Numbered from the stretch's first letter, positions 20,835 to 31,149 are shown. The stretch: 64,000 nt of DNA from an uncultured delta proteobacterium (GCA_903869265.1 CAIPYE010000003.1:22976-86975), one strand, 5' to 3'. Program-made: numbers and translations. The notes: generated from the letters alone by a model not told the origin.

Positions 20835-22027
20835 CTCCGCTCCAGTGCGCAAAATGCGGGGCCTGCACCGTGGTCTGCCCGGTCTTTCAGGCCGGTGGCC
20901 GGGAATCGCTTTCTGCCCGCGGCAGGCTGCATCTGCTGGAACACCTTGATCCGGCCCAGGCCTCGGACGCCTACGCGGAGATTCTTTCCCAATGTCTGCT
21001 CTGCGGGGCTTGCAGTTCCGTGTGCTCACGGGGGCTCGACCCGCCTGCCCGTTTTATTGCCGCCCGAAAGCAACTTGAAAAAACAGCGGGGTGCCAGGTC
21101 TTGCTCAGGGCCATCACCCAGAAAGCCCTGAGCAATCCGGCCCTGCTGGCGGCAATTGCCAATCTCGGTCGCCCCCTGCTGGACTTACTGCCAGCGGACA
21201 GCGGCCTGCGACTTCGCCTCGGTCTGCCGCTGGAGAGCACTATCCTCTCCCCTGCCCTGCCAGAAACTCCGGCGGAAAAATCCGCCCCCCCGGCCCTGGC
21301 CTATTTCCCCGGTTGCTACGCCACCCATCTGCACCGGGAAATCGGCGAGGCGACGGAGCGGATAGCCACAGCCTTCACCGGCAATCCCCCCCTCAGGCCA
21401 AAACAACAATGGTGTTGCGGACTTGCCGCGGAAAACGGTGGAGACACCAGCACGGCCAAGCGCCTTGCCAAGCAAAACATCCTTGCCTTTGCCAGAAACA
21501 CCCTGCCCATCCTGACCTCCTGCGCCTCCTGTTACAGCCAGTTGCGCCGCTATCCTGAACTTCTTGCAGATGATCCTGCATGGCAAAAAAAGGGACAAGC
21601 CTTTGCCGGTCGGCTTGTTGAATTTTCCACCTTTGTGGCCCAGGCCATGGAGACTGACCCAACTTTCTCCTTTGCTGCTTCAGCCAAAGCGCACACCGTA
21701 GTTTACCACGATCCCTGCCACCTGCGGTTTCACGCCAAGATCACCGCTCCACCCAGGGAAATCCTCCGGGCCATTCCCGGCCTGCGCCTGGTCGAACTTG
21801 CCAATGGCCCGCAATGCTGCGGCCAGGGGGGGCTGTTTCATCTGGCCCAGCCGGAGCTGGCGGAAAAAATCAGAGTCCGCCTGCTCAATCAGGTAGAACA
21901 GGCAGCGCCCGATCTGGTGACCACCACCTGCTCCGGCTGCCTCATCCATATCCAGCAGGGGTTGGGTCATGATCCGACTCGTCCCGAGGTTCGGCATCTG
22001 GCCATTCTTCTGGCAGAGCTGCTGTAA
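20822..22027 (+). CDS. (Fe-S)-binding protein of the GlcF / CCG-domain heterodisulfide-reductase-like family
   Basis: CAKCGACTVVCP and CLLCGACSSVCS ferredoxin motifs; CCG-type motifs (WCCGLAAENGG, CCGQGGLF); overlaps the end of prfB. Confidence 0.88.
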   Translation: MAAITPLQCAKCGACTVVCPVFQAGGRESLSARGRLHLLEHLDPAQASDAYAEILSQCLLCGACSSVCSRGLDPPARFIAARKQLEKTAGCQVLLRAITQKALSNPALLAAIANLGRPLLDLLPADSGLRLRLGLPLESTILSPALPETPAEKSAPPALAYFPGCYATHLHREIGEATERIATAFTGNPPLRPKQQWCCGLAAENGGDTSTAKRLAKQNILAFARNTLPILTSCASCYSQLRRYPELLADDPAWQKKGQAFAGRLVEFSTFVAQAMETDPTFSFAASAKAHTVVYHDPCHLRFHAKITAPPREILRAIPGLRLVELANGPQCCGQGGLFHLAQPELAEKIRVRLLNQVEQAAPDLVTTTCSGCLIHIQQGLGHDPTRPEVRHLAILLAELL

Positions 22028-22197
22028 GAGAAATCCCCCAGACTGAAAATTTCTTCCCCGGCCTCCTGCTGGTCCTTGCGTAATTTTTCCGGGCATTATA
22101 ATGTATCCCCCGGACAGGTTTTACATCTCAGACTGATTTGCCGGAAGTACATGCCGGCCGCCCCTATTCCGATCCCCCAAAAAAGGAGAAACACATA

Positions 22198-23085
22198 ATG
22201 ACCATACCCACACGACGCTTTTGGGGCTGTTTCCCTCTGCTTTTGGCCACTCTGATCTTGACTGCGCCCTGCCAGGCCGGGGTGGACTGGGAGGTAAGCA
22301 ATACTCTGAAAACCCCCACCGCTCCCCTGGACGTTGCCGCTTCGCTGGACGGCAAATGGACCTTTGTCCTGGCCGAAGGCGGCAAACTCCTGATCTATAC
22401 CGACAAAGGTACCCTGGAAGACACCATTGGTGTTGACCCGACCATGGACCACATCGCCTCCTCCGGCTTGCAAGCGGCCAACATCCCAGACAAAATCCAC
22501 CTGACCAGCAGCAAAAACAAAACCGTCCAGACCATCAGCCTGGATTTCTCCGTACAGATCAATATCCAGGGCGCCCCGTTTCTCGGGCAGGAAAATGCCC
22601 CGGTGGTCATTGTCGCGTTCAGCGATTTTGAATGCCCCTATTGCGGCACGGTGGGCGCCCTGTTTGACGAGGTACTGGCCAAGCATCCCAAGGAGGTCAA
22701 GATCGTTTTCAAACAGTTCCCCCTGACCATGCACAAAATGGCCCAGTCCGCCGCCCTTGCCTCCTTGGCGGCCCACCGCCAGGGCAAGTTCTGGCAATAC
22801 CATGACCTGCTTTTTGAAAACCAGAAATCTCTTTCCGAGGAAAAATACAAAGAACTGGCCAAAAAGATTGGCCTTGATCTGGACCGATTCAACAAGGATT
22901 ATAAGGCCCCGGTCAACCTGCAGACCCTTGAACGCGACATGGCTGACGCACAGCTTGCCGGAGTTCGGGGCACCCCCACCATTTTCGTCAATGGCCGTCG
23001 GCTGAAAGAACGCAACATCAAGGATCTTCAGCAAATGATCAGCCAGGAATTGGGCAAACGCACCAAAGGCGGAGCCTCCCGTTGA
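22198..23085 (+). CDS. Exported DsbA/thioredoxin_4-like protein with an N-terminal extension
   Basis: Signal peptide; ENAPVVIVAFSDFECPYCGTVGALFDEVLAKHP; GVRGTPTIFVNGRRL; SD AAGGAG before ATG. Confidence 0.85.
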   Translation: MTIPTRRFWGCFPLLLATLILTAPCQAGVDWEVSNTLKTPTAPLDVAASLDGKWTFVLAEGGKLLIYTDKGTLEDTIGVDPTMDHIASSGLQAANIPDKIHLTSSKNKTVQTISLDFSVQINIQGAPFLGQENAPVVIVAFSDFECPYCGTVGALFDEVLAKHPKEVKIVFKQFPLTMHKMAQSAALASLAAHRQGKFWQYHDLLFENQKSLSEEKYKELAKKIGLDLDRFNKDYKAPVNLQTLERDMADAQLAGVRGTPTIFVNGRRLKERNIKDLQQMISQELGKRTKGGASR

Positions 23086-24068
23086 TCAAACGCGACATCA
23101 CCCTGGCCGACAACAATACCGCCCTGCTCGTTTACGGCGATCTGAACAAGAACCTTGCCGTTCTCGAGGAGGGAACCGGAGTCAGCATCCAGGTGCGGGG
23201 CAGCCAACTCACCGTAAGCGGGCCGAAACACGAGGTGGAGCTGGCGGTCTCGGCCATTAGCAAACTCCAGGAGCTGATCCGCGCAGGCTATCCGGTGTAT
23301 CCCTCGGATGTCGCCTATGCCCTGCGCATCCTCCAGTCCTCGCCCAAGGCGAATCTCAAGGAAATTTTCCTCGACAAGGTGTACATCACCGCCGAACAAA
23401 AGGTGGTCTCGCCCAAGAGCATCAACCAGAAACTCTACATCGACAACATCCGGACCCACGACATTGTTTTCGGCATCGGCCCGGCAGGCACCGGCAAAAC
23501 CTATCTTGCCGTGGCCATGGCGGTTTCCGCCTTTGTCAGCAAGCAGGTTCGCTCCATCATCCTGGCAAGACCTGCGGTGGAAGCCGGTGAGCGGCTGGGC
23601 TTTCTCCCCGGCGACATGGCCCAAAAGGTCAACCCCTACCTGCGCCCCCTGCATGATGCCTTAAACGCCATGCTGGGCCGGGGCAAGGTTGCGGATCTCA
23701 TCGAGGAAGGGTTGATCGAGATCGCCCCCCTGGCCTTCATGCGCGGCCGGACCCTGAGCAACGCCTTTGTCATCCTGGACGAGGCCCAGAACACCACGCA
23801 CGAGCAGATGAAGATGTTTCTCACCCGGCTTGGCTTCAACTCCCAAGCGGTAATCACCGGGGACATCACCCAGATCGACCTGCCGGACCGCAGACAATCC
23901 GGCCTTATCGAGGCAGCAAGAATTCTGAAAGATATCAGTGGGATCGCCTTCAACCAATTCTCCGAGGTGGACGTGGTCCGCCACCGGCTGGTGCAGGAGA
24001 TCATCCGCGCTTATGCCGACAAAGAAACCCTGCCGCCGCCCCGCCGGACAACGCCAAGGAAACACTGA
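23082..24068 (+). CDS. PhoH family ATPase (TTG start)
   Basis: GIGPAGTGKTYLAVAMAVSAF; RPAVEAGERLGFLPGDMAQKVNPYLRPLHDAL; ILDEAQNTTHEQMKMFLTRLG. Confidence 0.93.
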   Translation: MIKRDITLADNNTALLVYGDLNKNLAVLEEGTGVSIQVRGSQLTVSGPKHEVELAVSAISKLQELIRAGYPVYPSDVAYALRILQSSPKANLKEIFLDKVYITAEQKVVSPKSINQKLYIDNIRTHDIVFGIGPAGTGKTYLAVAMAVSAFVSKQVRSIILARPAVEAGERLGFLPGDMAQKVNPYLRPLHDALNAMLGRGKVADLIEEGLIEIAPLAFMRGRTLSNAFVILDEAQNTTHEQMKMFLTRLGFNSQAVITGDITQIDLPDRRQSGLIEAARILKDISGIAFNQFSEVDVVRHRLVQEIIRAYADKETLPPPRRTTPRKH

Positions 24069-24074
24069 AAACCC

Positions 24075-25250
24075 ATGCCCGCGCTCATTACCAGCCAGAC
24101 GGCCATGCCCCCGAGCATCAGCCTGCAACACCTCCGGCAGCGGACCGAACGGCTCATGCGTCTGTGCGGCTGCGCCGAAAACGAATTGAGCATCCTGCTG
24201 GTTGACGACCCTGGCATGGCGCAGCTCAACGAACAGTACCGCAACAAAAAAGGGCCGACCAACGTTCTGGCCTTTGCCATGCTGGAGGGTGAAGGCATCC
24301 CGCCGGTTGCGGACCTGCTGGGAGATGTGATCATCTCCCTGGATACCGCCTCCCGTGAGGCCTTGGCGGATGGCGTCACCCTGCACCAGCGGGTGACGAT
24401 CCTCCTTATCCACGGCCTTCTGCATCTCTTGGGCCTCGACCACGAACGTTCCCGCGCCGAGGCCAAGGCCATGGCGGACAGGGAAAAACAACTTTTGCAT
24501 CAATTGTTAACCGAGGAAAGGAGAGGAAAAATGGTCAGTCTTGCCATCAATGTCGATCATGTCGCCACCCTGCGTCAGGCCCGGGGCATCAGCGAGCCTG
24601 ACCCGGTTCTGGCTGCGGGCATCTGCGAACTGGCCGGAGCCCAAGGAATTGTCGTCCATCTTCGGGAAGACCGTCGGCATATCCAGGACCGGGACGTGCA
24701 GTTGCTCCGGCAGACCGTAAAAACCAAGCTCAACCTGGAGATGGGTGCCACCGAGGAAATCATCGGTATCGCCCTGGAAATCAAGCCGGACATGATCACC
24801 CTGGTTCCGGAAAAACGCAAGGAATTGACCACCGAAGGCGGCCTCAATGTGGCCGGGCAGAAGAAAAAACTGCAGGGGGTCATCGCTCGGATGCGCACGG
24901 CCAAAATTCCGGTGAGCCTGTTCATCGACCCGGACTCAAGGCAGATCAACGCGGCCCACGAGGTGGGAGCGACCTTTGTTGAGATTCACACCGGCCGCTA
25001 CTGCGACGCTGCCACGGAAGCAATGCGGGACAAGGAATTCGGACTCATCGCCACAGCGGCGGAAGAGGCTTATGAAATGGGATTGCGAGTGAATGCCGGG
25101 CACGGCCTCAACTACCTCAACACCCGTCGGGTGGCAGCCTTAGGCACCATCGAGGAGCTGAGCATCGGCCACGCGGTGATGGCGCGGGCTATTCTGGTGG
25201 GGCTTGATCAGGCGGTGCGGGAGATGCTGGCACTGCTGCCAGCAGGGTAG
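24075..25250 (+). CDS. ybeY-pdxJ: In-frame fusion of endoribonuclease YbeY (N) and pyridoxine 5'-phosphate synthase PdxJ (C)
   Basis: [15 protein letters not shown] metal-binding motif; C from codon ATG 24531: [19 protein letters not shown]...[27 protein letters not shown] before the internal ATG. Confidence 0.88.
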   Translation: MPALITSQTAMPPSISLQHLRQRTERLMRLCGCAENELSILLVDDPGMAQLNEQYRNKKGPTNVLAFAMLEGEGIPPVADLLGDVIISLDTASREALADGVTLHQRVTILLIHGLLHLLGLDHERSRAEAKAMADREKQLLHQLLTEERRGKMVSLAINVDHVATLRQARGISEPDPVLAAGICELAGAQGIVVHLREDRRHIQDRDVQLLRQTVKTKLNLEMGATEEIIGIALEIKPDMITLVPEKRKELTTEGGLNVAGQKKKLQGVIARMRTAKIPVSLFIDPDSRQINAAHEVGATFVEIHTGRYCDAATEAMRDKEFGLIATAAEEAYEMGLRVNAGHGLNYLNTRRVAALGTIEELSIGHAVMARAILVGLDQAVREMLALLPAG

Positions 25251-25288
25251 GAGTTGCGTTGAATTGAATCCAGAGGGAAAAAGAAAGA

Positions 25289-26743
25289 TCAGGTCGGCAT
25301 GGCATCCCGCTCATCACGGTTCATCTTCCGCACCGAAATCTGGTGGGTTTCCCTGTCGAAATAAATAACCGACTGCTCTTCCTCAAGGGTGATGGTTCGG
25401 GCCAGGGGGCCAATCTTCACCACCACCCCGGGGAAGAGATGGCCATAAACATACACCACCTCGTTCACCATCTGCTCAAGTTCCACCTCCAGCGCCTTGT
25501 TTTCTTCGGTCAGGAGAGTAACCTTGTCCATGGCCTTGGGCATAAAGGCCTTGCACTTGGTCAGCAGGGTGCTTTTATCCTCGGGGAATTTCCCGGCCAG
25601 GTCCTTCTTTATTTTCTCAAGAGCGCTGATGTTCTTGATGACCTCATTCAACCGGTCCGACCACAGGCTGAGTTCCTCGTCAATTTTCTGTTTTTTCATT
25701 TGCAGGGAAGGCACAAGCCCGACACAGACCTCGGTGATCACCTCGGCCTCGCACCCCAGCTCCTTGACATGCACAGAGCCTGCGGCAACAATCTTGCCGC
25801 CGATGATTGTTCCCTTCCCTTGGGTGGCGATCACATCCTTGCCGATACTGGCCTGCGCCTGCAGGAGCACGTCATTGACCCGGAGATAGCCCGCCGTTTC
25901 GAGCCTGGGACCATTCTCCACGAATTCAACAGTGATGTCGCCCTTGGCCCGCAGCTTCGACTCCTCGCCGACAACCCCGCCAAGAACGGTCAGGGAGCCC
26001 CCGGCCATGACTGCGGAATTGCTGATCCCCTGCCCGATCCAGATATCCCCCCGGCATTTGACGCTGAAGCCGGGAAGCACCTCGCCGCTGATCGTCAATT
26101 TGGACCCGCCAAAGACGATGTTTCCCACCTTCATATCCACGTCGCCGGTGATGGAATGTTCGCCAAAAACCGTGGGCTTTCCTTCCGACATGACGAACTT
26201 GCCATCAAGGGCGGCAAAAATCTTCATCTCGTCAGGAGAGAGAGCGACCCCCTTGCCGTATTTGAGCTTGCTGTCCTTTCCCGGCTTGGCAGGGATGGTG
26301 ACCCCGAAGACATCCTGGCCAGCCTTGCCCTGACTTGGCGCGATTTTTTCCAGCAGCAGCCGGTCCTTGGCGACATTAACAATGCTGCCGAGCTCGCGGT
26401 AATCCACCTGGTCTTTATCAGGGTCTGTTTTTTGCGGTCCGGGGACAGCGGGCTTGACATGCATTTTTACCCTGGCGTTCTCGCCAGGGGCAGGAGGAAC
26501 CCCTTTGGCCACAAGAAACGATCCTCCCCCAGCCGACTCCGGGGTTGGCAACACCCCGCCGACAATCCCGTTCTCGGCAAGCTCTTTTTGGAGCAGGCCG
26601 TGATCCAGCTGCGCTCCCGCCTTGGCATCTTTGGGAGTAACAACGGCCTGGAGACGGTCCTTGGTGACCCTCAGAATAAAAGCGTCATTCTGGATCTCAA
26701 CCCCGCCTTTGAAAAGTTTTTCGCTTGCCATTGCGCGTGCCAC
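25289..26743 (-). CDS. FapA family (DUF342) protein
   Basis: Polymer-forming beta-helix-like region VSEGKPTVFGEHSITGDVDMKVGNIVFGGSKLTISGEVLPGFSVKCRGDIWIGQG; C-terminal coiled coil. Confidence 0.8.
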   Translation of the reverse strand: MARAMASEKLFKGGVEIQNDAFILRVTKDRLQAVVTPKDAKAGAQLDHGLLQKELAENGIVGGVLPTPESAGGGSFLVAKGVPPAPGENARVKMHVKPAVPGPQKTDPDKDQVDYRELGSIVNVAKDRLLLEKIAPSQGKAGQDVFGVTIPAKPGKDSKLKYGKGVALSPDEMKIFAALDGKFVMSEGKPTVFGEHSITGDVDMKVGNIVFGGSKLTISGEVLPGFSVKCRGDIWIGQGISNSAVMAGGSLTVLGGVVGEESKLRAKGDITVEFVENGPRLETAGYLRVNDVLLQAQASIGKDVIATQGKGTIIGGKIVAAGSVHVKELGCEAEVITEVCVGLVPSLQMKKQKIDEELSLWSDRLNEVIKNISALEKIKKDLAGKFPEDKSTLLTKCKAFMPKAMDKVTLLTEENKALEVELEQMVNEVVYVYGHLFPGVVVKIGPLARTITLEEEQSVIYFDRETHQISVRKMNRDERDAMPT

Positions 26744-26863
26744 CCACGAAAGAATGAAAAAACGGGTTTCAAGCCCCTTTCCCTTACCCTATCGGCCAGT
26801 ATGAAAAAATCTTCAACCGTGGCCATGTACCAATGGTTACACTATATCACAACGAGCTCTTCA

Positions 26864-27850
26864 TCATAGCTGCTTTTCCAGCGCAGTAATATGCTCATGC
26901 TCGCCAAGCACGACCAGAATGTCTCCGGGCAGAATACTGGTTTGTGGCTTGGGGTTGAACTGCATATCCCCATCCTCCCTCTTGATGGCGACGACAATAA
27001 GGTCATACTCCTTGCGAAGCCCAGAATCCATCAGCCTCTTGCCGGCAAGGGGGGAATGCTCGGAAACCCGCAACTCTTCGAGGCGCAAGCCCAATTCCCC
27101 GCCAGACACGGTAAGATCAAGAAAATCCACCACTGTTGGCCGCACGACAAGCTGGGCCATGCGGTGGGCCCCGATGGAATACGGAGAAACCACCTTGTTG
27201 GCGCCAGCCCGCAACAACTTGGTCTCCGCGCCTTCCGTCCCGCTGGAACGGGCCATGATGAAGAGCTTGGGATTAAGCCCCTTGGCCGAAAGTATAATAT
27301 AGACGTTTTCCGCATCGGAGGAGACCACGGCGATCAACCCCTTGGCCTGCTTGATCCCAGCTTTAAGCAGCATCTCGTCGCTGGAGGCGTTGCCGGGCAG
27401 AGCCAGATAACCAAGCTCATCAATCTTCTGAACCTCTTGCGTATCACTTTCCACAACAACAAAGGGGAGTTTGCTTTCTTTGAGATTCTTGCAGATCACC
27501 TTGCCTATCCGGCCAAAGCCGCAGACAATATAGTGATCTTTCAAGGCCGCCACCCGCTTTTCCATATTGTTCCTCCCCATGATTTTCCGCAAGCCCCCTT
27601 CAACCATGGACTCCGTGACCTCGCCGACCAGATAGAGGACAAAGCCGACCCCGACCAGGATAAGGCAGATGGTGAAATATTTCCCCACCGGACTGAGAGG
27701 GATGACCTCCCCATAGCCCACCGTGGTAATGGTGATCACCGACATGAACAGGCTGTCGATAAAAGAGCCGTTTTCAATCAGCATGTAGCCGGAGGTGCCG
27801 ATGCACAAAATCATGACCAACATGAAAACGGCGAAAAAAATTTTTTGCAT
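26864..27850 (-). CDS. Potassium channel protein with ion-channel, TrkA-N (RCK_N) and TrkA-C (RCK_C) domains
   Basis: ITTVGYGEVIPLS selectivity filter; HYIVCGFGRIGKVICKNL; RCK_C-like C-term. Confidence 0.92.
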   Translation of the reverse strand: MQKIFFAVFMLVMILCIGTSGYMLIENGSFIDSLFMSVITITTVGYGEVIPLSPVGKYFTICLILVGVGFVLYLVGEVTESMVEGGLRKIMGRNNMEKRVAALKDHYIVCGFGRIGKVICKNLKESKLPFVVVESDTQEVQKIDELGYLALPGNASSDEMLLKAGIKQAKGLIAVVSSDAENVYIILSAKGLNPKLFIMARSSGTEGAETKLLRAGANKVVSPYSIGAHRMAQLVVRPTVVDFLDLTVSGGELGLRLEELRVSEHSPLAGKRLMDSGLRKEYDLIVVAIKREDGDMQFNPKPQTSILPGDILVVLGEHEHITALEKQL

Positions 27851-27864
27851 GCAGCCCTCGAAAA

Positions 27865-27947
27865 TTTAGGAGCCATTACGAAAGAACTGTACAATTATGC
27901 CGTTAGGTTACGGCTCCTTACGCTGCTAACACTGCTGCCGTTTTGAC
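27865..27947. repeat. Dispersed palindromic intergenic repeat, copy A (inverted orientation)
   Basis: TTAGGAGCCATTACGAAAGAA...GGTTACGGCTCCTTA...AACACTGCTGCCGTTTTGAC; reverse complement matches copies at 38771, 39655 and 46966. Confidence 0.65.
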
Positions 27948-28218
27948 CGCAAGAATGACAACCTTGTTTTACGACAGCAGCTTCCTGGCCTTGGGAACCC
28001 TGAAGTTACTCCCACACGAACACAATATTATTATCGTAGCTATTATGCTGTATTTTTTCAATGGTATCAACGAGTAAGAAAAAAACCAGGGGCAATGCCC
28101 CCCCTTTTCCTCCACAGGCCCCCACGCCCTTTCGTTTTCCGCAATCAAGTTCTCCTGCAAAACTTCCGATGAGATAAGCAAATGACGCGAACAACCATTC
28201 CCAAGGAAGGTGAATGCC

Positions 28219-28335
28219 ATGACCCCGCAAAAAGCCATACAGATCCTCATGCAAAGCCCTTTTTACTTCAAACTGGAACTGGTCGCCCGCAAACTGCTGA
28301 TCAAAGAGTTCTGCGCCTTGCATAACGCAGGCTGA
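28219..28335 (+). CDS. Small 38-aa protein MTPQKAIQILMQSPFYFKLELVARKLLIKEFCALHNAG
   Basis: AAGGAAGG SD 9 nt upstream of ATG; amphipathic helical sequence with SPFYFKLEL; not in the supplied ORF track (under 60 aa). Confidence 0.55.
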   Translation: MTPQKAIQILMQSPFYFKLELVARKLLIKEFCALHNAG

Positions 28336-28605
28336 ACCGGTTTGAACCCAAGTTTTGCTCAGCAAGACCGCCTGACAATCCTTGCCGGACCTTGATTCGC
28401 CTCCACCCTCCGCCAGCGCAAACAAAGGCACTGGCCCTCCCCCCTTGCCCTTCCCCCGTGGAAATATTTTTTCTGGCTTCAATTATTTTTTTGGTATATA
28501 GTCATCAGCTATTTCTTCCTTGAGTGAATACTCATTCATGTCCATGGAGCGGGGCGTATCAGACGTTCCCGCCAACATACACTGTATTGATAAAGGAGAA
28601 TCGTC

Positions 28606-29286
28606 ATGGCGGTAAACATTCTGGCTTTCGGACCAAATGGAAGTGGCAAGGGCACCCAGGGCGCCATTGTCAAGGACAAGTACAATATCGACCACATTGA
28701 ATCAGGCGCCATCTTCCGCGAGCACATCAAGGGCGGCACCGAGTTGGGCATGAAGGCCAAGGCGTTCATCGAGCGCGGCGACCTGGTTCCCGACGAAATC
28801 ACCATCCCCATGGTGCTTGAGACCCTGAAAAAATCCAAGGCCAAGGGCTGGCTCCTGGACGGGTTCCCCCGCTCCCTGGCCCAGGCCGAGGCGCTTGATA
28901 AGGCGCTGAAAGAGGCGGATATGCCCCTGAGCTATGTGGTGGAGATCCTGTTGGACCGCCAGATCGCCAAAGAGCGCATCATGGGCCGCCGTCTTTGCGC
29001 CAACGACAACAACCACCCCAACCACATCGCCTTCGAGGCCATCAAGCCGGTGGAAAAAGACGGCAAGCTGGTCTGTCGGGTGTGCGGCGGCGACTTGAGC
29101 GCCCGGGCCGATGACCAGGACGAAGAGGCTATCAACAAACGGCATGACATCTACTACGACACCAAGACCGGCACCATGGCTGCGGTCAACTACTTCAAGA
29201 AAGCCGGCGGTGCCAAAGTGATCTCCGTGGACGGCTCCACCTCCATCAAGGCAGTAACCGAGTCCATCCTGCAACAACTGGCCTAA
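28606..29286 (+). CDS. adk: Adenylate kinase
   Basis: GPNGSGKGTQGAIVKDKY; GWLLDGFPRSLAQAEAL; lid-type CRVCGG; SD AAGGAG. Confidence 0.92.
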   Translation: MAVNILAFGPNGSGKGTQGAIVKDKYNIDHIESGAIFREHIKGGTELGMKAKAFIERGDLVPDEITIPMVLETLKKSKAKGWLLDGFPRSLAQAEALDKALKEADMPLSYVVEILLDRQIAKERIMGRRLCANDNNHPNHIAFEAIKPVEKDGKLVCRVCGGDLSARADDQDEEAINKRHDIYYDTKTGTMAAVNYFKKAGGAKVISVDGSTSIKAVTESILQQLA

Positions 29287-29318
29287 AGGGAAATAGGCCC
29301 ATCTTGGGCTTTATCTTT

Positions 29319-29361
29319 AAAAATGGGGGTGGGGACGCATGTCCCTCACCCCCATTTTTTT
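29319..29361. terminator. Strong bidirectional terminator hairpin between adk (+) and the second K+ channel gene (-)
   Basis: AAAAATGGGGGTGGGGAC-gcat-GTCCCTCACCCCCATTTTTTT. Confidence 0.85.
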
Positions 29362-29403
29362 CTTCTCGCCGCAACCACCACATGCTCGGCCCTCTTCGCC
29401 CAC

Positions 29404-30453
29404 TCAAACATGCAACCGCCGAAACCGCTCCAGAGAATCGATATCCGTTTGCACCACCAGGGTATCGCCCTCCTGCAACCCGACCGAACGTTGCGGGTTA
29501 TACAGAGGGTATGGATTGTCCTTGCGGATAATGGCCATGACCAGCAACGGTCCGAAATCATCAAAATTGATCGCGCTCAACGGCTGCCCGATCAGGTCCG
29601 ACCGATCGGTCAGCGTCACATCCGCGATGCGAACCGGACAGTTTTTATCCCGCAGCATGAGATCAAGATACCCCACCACCTGGGGCCGCAGCATCTGGGA
29701 AGCGATCCTCAGTCCGCCGATGGCGTTGGGCATCACCACCTCGGCCCCGATCAGTTCGAGCTTGCCGGCAAATTCAGCATCCTTGCAGCTCGAAATGATC
29801 CGCAGGCTGGGGTTGAGCTGCCGACAGGTCACCACCACGCACAGGTTGTCCTTGTCATCACTCAGGGTGGAAATAACCCCCCTGGCCGTGGACACCATCG
29901 CTTCCTCCAGATACCCCGCATGGGTCGCATCCCCTACCACCGCGGGAAAATCGCCGGATTGCTCCTGCAGTTTCCGAATCCGCTGCTCGTCGGGATCGAT
30001 GACCACAAAAGGGGTATGGGTCCGGTGCAGCTCCTCCATGATGGAACAGCCGATGCGCCCTACCCCGCAGACAATGATATGACCGGAAAGTTTACGAATC
30101 TGCTGCGCCATCTTTTTTCTCCAGAACACATTGGTGAGTTCGCCTTCGACCAAAAAGGCGGTGAGGGTCGACACAAAGTAAGCGGCGAGCCCCAAGCCGC
30201 TCAAAAGGATAAAGATTGTGAAAAGCCTGGCCCCAGGCACGTTGGCCAGGTCAAGGATTTCTCCGAAGCCCACGGTGGTGAGGGTGATGACCGTCATGTA
30301 GAAGCAGTCGCCCAGCGGCCACAGGGGGTGGTCATGCGCCAGATACCCCAGCAGATAATAGCCCGAGGTTCCGATGGCCGTCACCACCAGCAGAAAAAAA
30401 CCGGCCAGAAGGCTTCTGTTCTTCAAATTCTGCGCCATAAAAGGAACTCCCAA
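29404..30453 (-). CDS. Second potassium channel protein with RCK_N/RCK_C domains
   Basis: LTTVGFGEILDLANV filter; GHIIVCGVGRIGCSIMEELHR. Confidence 0.9.
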   Translation of the reverse strand: MGVPFMAQNLKNRSLLAGFFLLVVTAIGTSGYYLLGYLAHDHPLWPLGDCFYMTVITLTTVGFGEILDLANVPGARLFTIFILLSGLGLAAYFVSTLTAFLVEGELTNVFWRKKMAQQIRKLSGHIIVCGVGRIGCSIMEELHRTHTPFVVIDPDEQRIRKLQEQSGDFPAVVGDATHAGYLEEAMVSTARGVISTLSDDKDNLCVVVTCRQLNPSLRIISSCKDAEFAGKLELIGAEVVMPNAIGGLRIASQMLRPQVVGYLDLMLRDKNCPVRIADVTLTDRSDLIGQPLSAINFDDFGPLLVMAIIRKDNPYPLYNPQRSVGLQEGDTLVVQTDIDSLERFRRLHV

Positions 30454-30465
30454 GCCCAGAGCCGA

Positions 30466-31149
30466 CTAGACCGCATCATGGCCATTTTTACCAAGCTCCG
30501 CCCACGCCTGACCATACAGACCGTTGAGTCGCTGTTCCATCTCCAGGCGACATCGCTCGATCTCTTCCGCCCCGGCTTTTTCCGGCACGCTCAGGGATTC
30601 ACCGTACCAAAGATCGAGCCGGGCAAATGGCTTGGGCAGCAGGGTGCGGTCCCAGCTGCGAAAGACCCAGTAACGGTCCGCCGCCACCGCCATGGGCAGG
30701 ATGGGCGCCGCACTTTTGCTTGCGAGCAGGATGGCTCCGGCCTGCATTTGCCGGGGCGGCCCATGGGAGCCATCGGCAACGATAACCGCATTATAGCCCT
30801 GGTGCATCAAGCCGATCATCCCCTTGAGTGCGGAAAGCCCGCCCCGGCTCCGGGAACCCCGCACGCTGACGACCCCTTGCCGGGCAAGAATCCGGGCGAC
30901 AAATTCGGCGTCGTCGCTGGCGCTGACCATGGCGGCCCAGCCCCGATCCCGGCCACGGTTTACGGCAATGATGGGGAACACGCTGTAATGCCAAAATACC
31001 GCGACGCACTTGGCCTCGCAGCGCTTCAGGTTTTCGCCCCCATGCACCCGAACCCGGCAGGTGGCAAAAAGCAATCGGCTCACCCCGGCGTAAAGCCACG
31101 GCACCACGCTCAACAGCAATCTATAGAAAAAACCGTTTTTCACAGCCAT
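30466..31149 (-). CDS. DUF374 / lysophospholipid acyltransferase-like protein
   Basis: [17 protein letters not shown] ... [59 protein letters not shown]. Confidence 0.82.
   Translation of the reverse strand: MAVKNGFFYRLLLSVVPWLYAGVSRLLFATCRVRVHGGENLKRCEAKCVAVFWHYSVFPIIAVNRGRDRGWAAMVSASDDAEFVARILARQGVVSVRGSRSRGGLSALKGMIGLMHQGYNAVIVADGSHGPPRQMQAGAILLASKSAAPILPMAVAADRYWVFRSWDRTLLPKPFARLDLWYGESLSVPEKAGAEEIERCRLEMEQRLNGLYGQAWAELGKNGHDAV

Noticed and set aside
20304-21029. 241-aa minus-strand ORF opposite prfB
   Set aside because: Antisense shadow; the plus strand contains the RF2 GGQ motif
28006-28482. 158-aa minus-strand ORF in the gap before adk
   Set aside because: No recognisable domain or good RBS, low-complexity Gly-rich N-term; the plus-strand 38-aa ORF is more convincing
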